Source: Candidatus Poseidoniaceae archaeon
GTDB lineage: Archaea > Thermoplasmatota > Poseidoniia > Poseidoniales > Poseidoniaceae
NCBI GenBank assembly: GCA_022424925.1
Contig: JAKMGM010000145.1
Span: forward strand, 1-13,990
Length of the DNA stretch: 13,990 bases
Direction of reading: 5' to 3'
The translations under genes were made by a program, and so were the position numbers. Of this stretch, positions 1-6,907 are shown piece after piece; position 1 is the stretch's first letter, and each line of letters opens with the position of its first letter. A model generated the notes under the pieces. That model did no database searches. It saw only the letters and a list, made by a program, of their open reading frames with translations, and had not been told where the DNA came from.

Positions 1-776
1 TGTTGACACCTGTTCAAGCAGGCGATGTATCCGTGTCCCAAAGCGAACCTGCTGAAGACCCAAAACAACCCAACGCCAACAACACCACGATGTACATGTG
101 GAGCAACGGCATGGCGACCGAATGGACCCACTTCAACATGAACGAGACCGAATCGGTTGAAGAAGGTGAGTTGTTCGAAGAAAAGGACAACGGCGTTATC
201 AATATCAAATACCGATTCACAATGGATCCAACCCTCGACAAGCGACTCAACATGACATTAGGTGGCGAAATCCGCGGTAACTTCAACGTGTATTACGAGG
301 GTGATATCGACAACGGTGGCGACGGCAGTTGCAACAACGATTGCGAATACCTCAACATCACCGTTTACCGTGGCGCAAGCAAAGTCTACCAGCACACCGA
401 ACAACCGTGGCCTGCTGGCAATTGGAAAAGCATCGTGTTCTCCTACACCATCAATGAAGAAGACGGCCACAATGTCTGGGATTCCACCAACGACAACCCA
501 ATCGTTGAAGTCACCATGAAGGTCAAGGGTGATTATCAAGAAAATAACGTTTTCTTCGCCAGCGGAAATGCTGCTGCATTTGGATTCAAACTCGGCGAAG
601 AAGCACGGGTCGAACTACCAATCGATGAGTCCTCCTGGAGTGAAGACTTCCAAGCAGGCATGGACGACTCAATGGCGAGTGAAGATACACCTGGATTCAC
701 ACTCGTCGTCGCTTCAGCAGCCATTGCAATGGCGGTCTTTGTCAACATCGGCAAGGAAGAAGAGAACGAAGCGTGA
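1..776 (+). CDS. Surface-anchored protein with PGF-type C-terminal membrane segment (5' partial)
   Basis: The reading frame is open from the left edge to a TGA at 774-776, so the N-terminus is missing. The visible start, TPVQAGDV, reads like the last residues of a signal peptide (cleavage after VQA), so little more than the signal may be lost. About 200 residues follow that are rich in Asn, Asp, Thr and Gly, with several N-x-S/T sequons, alternating strand-like segments and a Cys pair (CNNDC near residue 110). This suggests an extracellular beta-sandwich. The end carries DTPGF, a hydrophobic run of about 16 residues and the tail GKEEENEA. The layout recalls PGF-CTERM archaeosortase signals, but the tail is acidic where those are usually basic, so it may simply be a membrane anchor. 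I recognise no catalytic domain. It converges with hisS, with a one-base gap. Confidence 0.75.
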   Translation, partial: LTPVQAGDVSVSQSEPAEDPKQPNANNTTMYMWSNGMATEWTHFNMNETESVEEGELFEEKDNGVINIKYRFTMDPTLDKRLNMTLGGEIRGNFNVYYEGDIDNGGDGSCNNDCEYLNITVYRGASKVYQHTEQPWPAGNWKSIVFSYTINEEDGHNVWDSTNDNPIVEVTMKVKGDYQENNVFFASGNAAAFGFKLGEEARVELPIDESSWSEDFQAGMDDSMASEDTPGFTLVVASAAIAMAVFVNIGKEEENEA

Positions 777-777
777 T

Positions 778-2127
778 TCAACGCATCGTTTGAATGGCTT
801 GTGCGATTGCTTCAGTCGTAAGCGGAACTGCTTGCTGTTCTCCAGATTCTAAGTTCTTGACCATGGCCTGGTTGCTTTCAAGGTCTCGGGGGCCGACAAC
901 AACCGTGAATTGGCATCCTATCGAATTGGCCCATTTCATGGCCTTTGGAATCTTTCGACCGCGTAATTCCAATTCAATTCGTTCACCTGTGTTACGCAAA
1001 CCGGCAACGATGGGCAAAACAGGAACGGTGTCAATGCCGAACGGGATGAAGGCAACCAAGCCTTTCGAATCGTGTTCACCCGGGACTACTTCACTGCGCT
1101 CACTGGCTTCTGCTTGTGCTTCAAGTGCGAGCAGAACACGGTCAAAACCAAGTCCAAAGCCACAACTCGGGTCAAGGTCAGGTAGACCAAACAGATGAAG
1201 TAACTTGTACGAGCCACCACCAAGCACTTGACCTTCGCCACCCAATTCAGGTACCTTGACTTCAAACACCATTCCAGTGTAGTAATCTAAGCCTCGTGCG
1301 ACCGTCAAATCAACCGCCAGTGATGGAGGTGCAGGAGCCAATGCAGAGACAGCAGCGAGGGTTGTTTGCAAATCATCGAGTGCTTCGAGTGAAACACCAG
1401 CGAGGGATGAAAGGATTTCTCTGGCCGGTTCAAGCGTTTCAATACCGCCTTCGAGGTTCGATAACGCTCGGAGAGGTGCTGCATTGTCGGGGTCGATGCC
1501 GTTGGCTGTGAACAATGTGGCAAGACCTGCATCGTCACCTTTGTCCAAGAAGCGCATAGCGCTGGCCACTGGCGGTTCAGTTGCACCTTCAGGCGTATCA
1601 CTGGAGAGTCCAAGACCTGTGAGTGCTCCCTTGAGGATGCCAACGTGACCAATCCGAAGTTCCCAGTGTTCCAAACCGCACGCATCAAGCATGTCAATGG
1701 CCAGCGCAATGACCTCGGCTTCAGCCAGCGGTCCTGCTTCTCCAATCAGTTCAACACCGTATTGGAAAAACTCGCGATACCGTCCCTTCTTCGATTCTTC
1801 ATATCGATAGCACTGACCGTAGTAGGATAGACGGAGTGGCTTTTGCAGCATCTGCATACCCTCCTCTGCAATCATGCGCATGACCGGTGCCGTAAGTTCA
1901 GGTCGCAGCGTCAATTGACGCTCACTTTTGTCTTCAAAAGCATACAGTTGAGATACGATTCCAGGTCCTGATTTGGCCGTGAACAAATCCAACGATTCGA
2001 AAATCGGCGTTTGGATACGAGAAAAACCGTGACGCAAAGCACGCTCTTCGAGGAGACGCTCAAAGGCTAAGCGACGCGCCATCACCTTTGGAGTGAAGTC
2101 TCGGGTTCCACGAGGGCGTTGCACCAT
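778..2127 (-). CDS. hisS: Histidyl-tRNA synthetase
   Basis: This class II aminoacyl-tRNA synthetase charges tRNA-His with histidine in the cytoplasm. The 449 residues match the family's usual length. Visible motifs are GTRDF at residues 7-11, LRPELT at 74-79, the motif 2 stretch RYEESKKGRYREFFQ at 108-122, the histidine-binding ARGLDYYTG at 277-285, and motif 3 GFGLGFDRV at 323-331. The C-terminal 100 or so residues fit the anticodon-binding domain. The glycine-rich loop reads GGGSYK instead of the common GGRYD, as I recall for archaeal-type sequences. The ATG at 2127 has GGAAGG a few bases upstream. It is the last gene of the minus-strand block, 70 bases after the coiled-coil membrane protein, so it may be cotranscribed with the block or have its own promoter. 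Confidence 0.97.
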   Translation of the reverse strand: MVQRPRGTRDFTPKVMARRLAFERLLEERALRHGFSRIQTPIFESLDLFTAKSGPGIVSQLYAFEDKSERQLTLRPELTAPVMRMIAEEGMQMLQKPLRLSYYGQCYRYEESKKGRYREFFQYGVELIGEAGPLAEAEVIALAIDMLDACGLEHWELRIGHVGILKGALTGLGLSSDTPEGATEPPVASAMRFLDKGDDAGLATLFTANGIDPDNAAPLRALSNLEGGIETLEPAREILSSLAGVSLEALDDLQTTLAAVSALAPAPPSLAVDLTVARGLDYYTGMVFEVKVPELGGEGQVLGGGSYKLLHLFGLPDLDPSCGFGLGFDRVLLALEAQAEASERSEVVPGEHDSKGLVAFIPFGIDTVPVLPIVAGLRNTGERIELELRGRKIPKAMKWANSIGCQFTVVVGPRDLESNQAMVKNLESGEQQAVPLTTEAIAQAIQTMR

Positions 2128-2197
2128 GAACCTTCCACGAACCGACTGTTCATCACCTCTTCGCTCCAGAAAGTGAGCAAAGGGGGTGTTTCGAACT

Positions 2198-2872
2198 TCA
2201 TTCCTCTTCGAGGTTTGTGAACCAATTATCGCTCCAATCCGAAGCTTCAGCAGTTGCCTCTTGTTCAGCAGGCCATGCGGCCGTCTCCTCGACTGGCGTC
2301 AAACCAATCAGTGCGTCAAGGTCGGGTGCTGGTGGAATTGAATCCTCAACCGCCACAGCCTCTTCTGCGGTGGTGTGTTCGAGTGGCAATTCTGGAAGTG
2401 GTTCATGTTCCGCAAGAACCACGCCTTGGTCTTGACGAACTTCAATTCGCTCTTCTACATGAAGGATCGAATCGTCAAACGCTTCGATGATGGGGTCTGC
2501 AAGTGCTGCCTCAGCATCGGGTGCGGGGCGAGATTGTTCGAACGTTTCGGCCTTCTCAGGCTGTCGTTCAAGGTCAAACGCAGCGAATGCATTGGATACT
2601 TCACTGGTCGGAGGAGGGAGGGCTCGTGCTCGCTCTTCAGCCTTCTTTCTCTCATAGAGGGCTTTTTCTTCAAGCGCTGCTTTTTCTTGAGCCATTTGTG
2701 CTTCAACAGCGCGCCACATGCGAGTCTCTTGTTGTTTTTTGGCCAGTGTTTCTTCACGCTCAATTTGCGCTGGACTGGGCCGGTCGTAACGTTTCCAAAA
2801 CCACCACGAAATGAAAATGAGAACCAGGGAGACAAGCAGGCCGATAGCCAGCGTCTCGACAAGGTCGTCCAC
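2198..2872 (-). CDS. Membrane-anchored coiled-coil protein of unknown function
   Basis: I do not recognise this 224-residue protein. One transmembrane helix spans about residues 7-27 (AIGLLVSLVLIFISWWFW) and is followed by KRYDR. A charged Lys/Glu/Gln/Ala segment at about 35-87 is likely a helix or coiled coil. The remaining C-terminal region is low-complexity, acidic and proline-rich, ending SDWSDNWFTNLEEE. The positive-inside rule predicts a short outside N-terminus and a cytoplasmic tail. The start is GTG, chosen because a GAGGTGA ribosome-binding site lies four bases upstream and overlaps the stop codon of the SNF symporter gene. That junction implies translation coupled to the transporter. 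The acidic tail after a membrane anchor loosely resembles the N-terminal region of FtsY-like or scaffold proteins, but no domain supports this. It may be a partner of the transporter or unrelated. Confidence 0.85.
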   Translation of the reverse strand: MDDLVETLAIGLLVSLVLIFISWWFWKRYDRPSPAQIEREETLAKKQQETRMWRAVEAQMAQEKAALEEKALYERKKAEERARALPPPTSEVSNAFAAFDLERQPEKAETFEQSRPAPDAEAALADPIIEAFDDSILHVEERIEVRQDQGVVLAEHEPLPELPLEHTTAEEAVAVEDSIPPAPDLDALIGLTPVEETAAWPAEQEATAEASDWSDNWFTNLEEE

Positions 2873-2876
2873 TCAC

Positions 2877-2883
2877 TCACCTC
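2877..2883 (-). promoter_or_regulatory. Ribosome-binding site embedded in upstream stop codon
   Basis: On the minus strand the bases read TGAGGTGAGTGA followed by the GTG start at 2872. GAGGTGA matches the archaeal anti-Shine-Dalgarno sequence, lies four bases from the start and shares bases with the TGA that ends the SNF symporter gene. It decides the unusual GTG start of the coiled-coil membrane protein. Confidence 0.75.
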
Positions 2884-4588
2884 AAGCAAGTTCAGCTTCT
2901 ATGGTGTAATCTTTCGACAGGTGTTCAAACCCTGGAGCCACTTCTCCAACAGCGACGACCAATTCATCATCGCCACCTGGCAGTGTGGTGATGTCTGCAT
3001 CCGCCCCTTCGGGGATGTTTCGGTACAGTGGGCGTCGAATGAGGAACTTATTGAAGAAGATAAACAGCGTTGCAACAACACCCCAAAACAGCAGAATGAT
3101 TGACAAGCCCTTCGGATTCGATGGGTCCCAAACGTTTGGCGTATTTGCGACCATGTCGGTGAAGTACGAAATCATCAAGACCGAAAACAAGATTGGGAAT
3201 GCCAAATACATCAGTAAGTCCCACCAGCGTCCAACTTCCATATCGTTATCGCCGGTGTTGATGAAGTCGTCACGGAATGCAGAGACACCAAAGCCGAGGT
3301 AACCACGGAAACCGGGAGGAGCAACACCTGCTTCGACGCCGGACTTCCAGCGCATGTATCCGTACTTCCAAATCGAGAAAGCGATGAACAGACCGGAGAA
3401 CATGAGACCATAGCCCCAGATGTGGTCCTGAACTTCTAAGAACTCGGGGAACGCAACACCGCTGCTGTCGAGTTTCACCCACATGATGGCAGATGGCAGG
3501 CCGAAAAAGAACAGGGCCGTGCCAGTGAGTGCAACAGACTTCCCACGCTCATAGCCGTGGTCAACGAAATTACGAACACACAATTCCACAGTTGAAATCA
3601 TCGAAGTCATTGCAGCGAACGATAACGCAAGGAAAAATCCAGCCATCATAAACAGCGGACCAATCGGTGCGAATGGCGCTTGTGCGAATACTTCTGGCAG
3701 GGCAAGGAACGTGATCGCTGATGAGCCGCCGGTAACCGTAGCCAACGGGTCTGGATTCACTGCAAAAATGGCCGAGAGAACGGCGAGTCCTGCAATAATC
3801 GAGATGCTGTTGTTGGCCAGTCCCATCGTGAATGCGTTGAGGACCGTGTCCTCATCTTTGCTCATGTAGACAGCGTACGTGATACACATACCCATTCCTG
3901 CAGAACACGACCATGCGGATTGCGATAAGCCGTTAATCCAGACTTCGGGTTCGGAAAGCATGTCAAAATCGACAGTGAACATGAACAAGGCGCCGTCAAG
4001 CGTGCCGTCTGAGAAGTCCATCCACAGTGAGAGGAACAACGTCAAGAACAGCAATGCGAACAGGGAAATCATAAGGTAAAAGTTGACCTTTTCAATGGCT
4101 TTAGCACCTTTCCATATTGCGGCAAGCGTCAAAGCGATGACCAAAAACTGGAAGAAAATAACTTGCCCAGGGTTCTGCAAAAACGCGTTCCAAACTTCGG
4201 TTGTGTCAACGCCCTCGCCATTCAGTGCACCAGTGATTCCAAGTTGGAAATACTTGATGGTCCAGCCTGAAACAACGGCGTAGTAAAAGCCAATGGCTGT
4301 AGAAATCCAAGCGGTCCACAATCCCATCCAAGCGAATTTCTTACCAGCGAAAATTCGGAATGTACCAATGGTACCCGTACGGCTTCGCTTACCCATGGCG
4401 TATTCAGCAATAACCAGAGGTATTGACCAGATGAACAGGAAAAACAGCCATGGAACCAAGAACGTCCCACCGCCGTTCGCTCCAACCATTCGCGGGAAAC
4501 GCCAAATGTTCCCCGTACCGATTGCAGCACCAATTGATGCGAAAATGAGACCCATACGGCCGTTGAATTGGTCGGAACCTTCTGCCAT
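2882..4588 (-). CDS. SNF-family (neurotransmitter:sodium symporter) amino-acid transporter
   Basis: This is a sodium-coupled symporter of the NSS/SNF family (LeuT fold), most likely importing amino acids or a related small organic solute. The 568 residues hold about twelve membrane segments. Transmembrane helix 1 has the family hallmark AAIGTGNIWRFP at residues 21-32, followed by NGGG at 38-41; this is the unwound helix that binds Na+ and substrate in LeuT. A region like transmembrane helix 6 (SAWSCSAGMGMCITYAVY) is also present. The C-terminal 50 or so residues form a cytoplasmic acidic tail. The ATG start has a strong GAGGAGGG six bases upstream that overlaps the stop of the M14 peptidase gene, so the two are probably cotranscribed and translationally coupled. 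The substrate cannot be read from sequence; the neighbouring exopeptidase suggests free amino acids. Confidence 0.95.
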   Translation of the reverse strand: MAEGSDQFNGRMGLIFASIGAAIGTGNIWRFPRMVGANGGGTFLVPWLFFLFIWSIPLVIAEYAMGKRSRTGTIGTFRIFAGKKFAWMGLWTAWISTAIGFYYAVVSGWTIKYFQLGITGALNGEGVDTTEVWNAFLQNPGQVIFFQFLVIALTLAAIWKGAKAIEKVNFYLMISLFALLFLTLFLSLWMDFSDGTLDGALFMFTVDFDMLSEPEVWINGLSQSAWSCSAGMGMCITYAVYMSKDEDTVLNAFTMGLANNSISIIAGLAVLSAIFAVNPDPLATVTGGSSAITFLALPEVFAQAPFAPIGPLFMMAGFFLALSFAAMTSMISTVELCVRNFVDHGYERGKSVALTGTALFFFGLPSAIMWVKLDSSGVAFPEFLEVQDHIWGYGLMFSGLFIAFSIWKYGYMRWKSGVEAGVAPPGFRGYLGFGVSAFRDDFINTGDNDMEVGRWWDLLMYLAFPILFSVLMISYFTDMVANTPNVWDPSNPKGLSIILLFWGVVATLFIFFNKFLIRRPLYRNIPEGADADITTLPGGDDELVVAVGEVAPGFEHLSKDYTIEAELA

Positions 4589-4594
4589 TCAGAA

Positions 4595-4602
4595 CCCTCC
4601 TC
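4595..4602 (-). promoter_or_regulatory. Strong ribosome-binding site overlapping the peptidase stop codon
   Basis: GAGGAGGG on the minus strand lies six bases upstream of the SNF symporter ATG and shares two bases with the TGA (4601-4603) that ends the M14 peptidase gene. It is the strongest Shine-Dalgarno motif in the window. Confidence 0.8.
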
Positions 4603-6793
4603 AAGCTGTTCCCGAGTCAGCGTCGTCTTCTTCGTCCTGATCTTCAGAGGATTCAGGTTGAGCCAAATCAATCTCTTCCTCATCGGTCAGCATCATTCGC
4701 AAACATACTGCTAATCCGCCCCAAACAAAGGAAGCGGTGAGCCCGAACATGAACAAAGAGCCGAGGAAACTACCGTATGCCGCACGGTATGAAAGGTCAA
4801 GAACGAAATATTGTCCATCCGCAGGATATTGGTAGAAATCGGAGCCTGCAAGGGTCGTTACAGACGCCTTGTAGTGCAATTTCCCGGTCGCAGTTTCTGA
4901 AATCGGAATCATGCCGCGCAGAATTGTTCCGTTGCCGTTTGAAGTTGTACAGCCGTTTTCAATGGCCATAACATCGACCGATTTCCACGCTGTAGTTGCC
5001 CATTCTCGAGGGCCAAAATCACTCTGCATGCGGCTTGGCTTCACGGTTCTCCACAGGATTTCTGTTTGTGATTCACTGTATGGGAATTGATTGGCAACGC
5101 AGATGTCAATGGGAATGTCGCCCTTCTCAGGGATGTTTTCCTCAGCGAGTTTCTCAAGATAGTTTTGCTGTGAGATGTTCGCGATAGCAAGGTCTGCACG
5201 CTCTCGGGGGTTGTCGGCGATGTCGGTCATGTAAAACGCAACACCAAGGTTGCGGACTGCGATGTGGTTAACATCGTCTTGATGTTGGTGGAATGCCGTG
5301 CCGATTTCCATTGTGTAGCAGTACGAGCCGTGAACGCCGTAATGCCAATCGCAGAAGTCACCGGTTGTTGGATAGAGATCGCTTGATTGCATGTTGGTGT
5401 ACTGCGTCATTTCGGCGAGTTCATCGCCGTGGTAAACCAGTTGGTCGTGGTCTGTGGTTTGGCAACCCGTGCAGTGTCCCCACGGGTAGAGGACAAGTTC
5501 AGAGTAGGAATGGTATGTAAGGGTGGATTTGTATTCAGACTCACCGTCACCGTTGTCATCGTTCATTTCGGTCATGTCCTGGATGAAGCGTGTTTCTGGC
5601 TCTGAGTTTCCACCGGCCCAATCTTCGTCTGTTTTACCGTCGTTATCATCGTCTTCGCCGTCGACGTTGTCTTCATTGATAACACCGTCTCCGTCGTTAT
5701 CCGTGGTATCAAACGGACCAGTGTAGACGTCGTTATTGGAAATCCCAGCCCGTTCATCTTCTGCAGGCGTACATGTTCCTGGAACCAAAGGAATCGTCGC
5801 CCCAAGAGGCCAACCCCATTCAAACTGATAGTTGCGGTTCAAATCAACACCGTCACAGTCTTCGTCGACTTGTTCGTTCGGGTCTGGCAAAGGCTCTGGA
5901 CCGTTGTTTCGCAGGTTCTTTCTCCAACCGCCCGAAGGGCAGGTTTCCCATGCAGGAGCCGGACAGAATACCTCTCGGTCGTAGATGTTGCCATCTACAT
6001 TGAGCATGGGTATGAGATAGATTTCTCGGCTGTTGACCAAGTCAGTAATCCATTGCTCACTGTAGTCTTCATCAACGCCCAAATCGCCAGCACCACAGGG
6101 GGTACCGTCGCCGTTTGAGTCTTGGAAACTTGGGTCAAGAGCAAGACAATCGCCGTCGTCATCGAGGATGCCGTCACCGTCATCATCGCCCCAGCCGTCC
6201 TCATCAATGAGGCCATCTCCGTCGTTATCGTAACCGATGTTATCGTACGAGAAGGCGATGACTTCCATGACCATGATTGGTGTTTGATACGACATCCACT
6301 CACGAGCATGATGGTTGCCGACAATCATGACATCGGGTCGGTCAGCGTAATTACCGCTGTCCCCGACGAATGGATTGTAGTCACCGTCGTACACTTCACC
6401 GGTGATTTTGAGCCAAGGTGTGGCGTGCATGTAATGCCATCCTTCGTAGGTGTCTCCGGTGGTTGTCTCGCCACGAGCGTTGACACCGCCGTTCAGACCT
6501 TCATGGAATTGGAAAATGTCTTCGTTTTGCTCGGTCAATCGCTCCATACGTTGTTTCATGGATTCGTAGGTGTGGTATTCCCGGAATTGGAGAATGTTGT
6601 CGCCAGCAGGTGCCCACGGGAAAATCATGTCGATGTAATCAGAGGACCAAACATCCTCAGGAGAAGTGCCTACAGGCTCTTCTTGAGCCACACTTGCGTT
6701 GGCAATTGGTGAGACAAGCGACAGGAGGAGTGGGAGAACGATGAGGACTCCAAACGACGGGCGAGTGCGGATTACTTTTCCATTCGACATCAT
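4601..6793 (-). CDS. Secreted membrane-anchored M14 zinc carboxypeptidase with calcium-binding insertions
   Basis: This exopeptidase should remove C-terminal residues from peptides outside the cell. Starting at the MMSNGK methionine (730 residues), a signal peptide spans about 1-34 (hydrophobic VLIVLPLLLSLVSPIA, cleavage near ANA-S). The catalytic domain begins near YHTYESMKQRM. Against carboxypeptidase A I see the zinc ligands HARE (H162, E165) and HSY (H428), substrate-binding NR in DLNRNY (N319, R320), the tyrosine in DWHYG (Y485) and the catalytic glutamate in YTMEIG (E496). No propeptide is evident. DxDxDG-type calcium loops are inserted inside the catalytic domain at about 171-230, 364-392 and 410-421. 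One transmembrane helix (about 675-697) precedes a very acidic tail. An upstream in-frame extension to 6955 would overlap the MscS gene and hide the signal peptide, so I reject it. It heads the operon with the SNF symporter. Confidence 0.94.
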   Translation of the reverse strand: MMSNGKVIRTRPSFGVLIVLPLLLSLVSPIANASVAQEEPVGTSPEDVWSSDYIDMIFPWAPAGDNILQFREYHTYESMKQRMERLTEQNEDIFQFHEGLNGGVNARGETTTGDTYEGWHYMHATPWLKITGEVYDGDYNPFVGDSGNYADRPDVMIVGNHHAREWMSYQTPIMVMEVIAFSYDNIGYDNDGDGLIDEDGWGDDDGDGILDDDGDCLALDPSFQDSNGDGTPCGAGDLGVDEDYSEQWITDLVNSREIYLIPMLNVDGNIYDREVFCPAPAWETCPSGGWRKNLRNNGPEPLPDPNEQVDEDCDGVDLNRNYQFEWGWPLGATIPLVPGTCTPAEDERAGISNNDVYTGPFDTTDNDGDGVINEDNVDGEDDDNDGKTDEDWAGGNSEPETRFIQDMTEMNDDNGDGESEYKSTLTYHSYSELVLYPWGHCTGCQTTDHDQLVYHGDELAEMTQYTNMQSSDLYPTTGDFCDWHYGVHGSYCYTMEIGTAFHQHQDDVNHIAVRNLGVAFYMTDIADNPRERADLAIANISQQNYLEKLAEENIPEKGDIPIDICVANQFPYSESQTEILWRTVKPSRMQSDFGPREWATTAWKSVDVMAIENGCTTSNGNGTILRGMIPISETATGKLHYKASVTTLAGSDFYQYPADGQYFVLDLSYRAAYGSFLGSLFMFGLTASFVWGGLAVCLRMMLTDEEEIDLAQPESSEDQDEEDDADSGTA
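5618..5704 (-). repeat. TSP3/EF-like calcium-binding repeat block in the M14 gene
   Basis: This part encodes TDNDGDGVINED, then DGEDDDNDGKTDEDW, which are DxDxDG motifs like thrombospondin type 3 repeats. The 14-base DNA word TCTCCGTCGTTATC (plus-strand reading) recurs in the second block at 6104-6229, so the two blocks may have arisen by duplication. The insertion sits in the peptidase between the DLNRNY loop and the third zinc ligand. Confidence 0.7.
6104..6229 (-). repeat. TSP3/EF-like calcium-binding repeat block in the M14 gene
   Basis: This part encodes DNDGDGLIDEDG, DDDGDGILDDDGDC and DSNGDGTPCG, three acidic calcium-binding-type loops in a row with a possible Cys pair. The block lies in the peptidase between the HARE zinc motif and the substrate-binding arginine. 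Confidence 0.7.
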
Positions 6794-6826
6794 GCTATCG
6801 TGTACCCCAGTCGGCTCGCCTTCTTG

Positions 6827-6862
6827 AAGCGTTCGCGAGTTCGCTTGTCCCCCAAGGGGACA
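6827..6862. promoter_or_regulatory. Two adjacent dyads in the divergent M14/MscS intergenic region
   Basis: Between the starts of the M14 gene (6793, minus) and the MscS gene (6908, plus) lie two neighbouring inverted repeats. AAGCG-N10-CGCTT spans 6827-6846 around a TCGCGA core. TGTCCCC-CAA-GGGGACA spans 6846-6862 and is perfect over 7 bases. Their position suits operator sites or a hairpin in one leader. I see no convincing AT-rich TATA element here, so the promoter positions are unknown. Confidence 0.35.
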
Positions 6863-6898
6863 GGAAACATGCGGAAGTGACCAATAGGAGCACCTTTT

Positions 6899-6905
6899 GG
6901 AGTGA
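6899..6905 (+). promoter_or_regulatory. Ribosome-binding site deciding the MscS start
   Basis: GGAGTGA ends two bases before the ATG at 6908, with GGAG spaced five bases from it. The alternative in-frame GTG at 6902 lies inside this motif, so the ATG is preferred. Confidence 0.6.
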
Positions 6906-6907
6906 CC

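Noticed and set aside
2375..3103. Plus-strand open frame of 242 codons
   Set aside because: It is antisense to the coiled-coil protein and symporter genes, with a composition (Phe, Cys, Arg rich) typical of a shadow frame and no domain.
5618..6229. Short repeated words resembling a tandem or CRISPR-like array
   Set aside because: The repeats are in frame and encode acidic calcium-binding loops; there are no regular spacers.
6122..6712. Plus-strand open frame of 196 codons rich in Val/Ile/Asp
   Set aside because: It is antisense to the calcium-loop part of the M14 gene; the repeat-like composition comes from reversed Asp/Gly codons.
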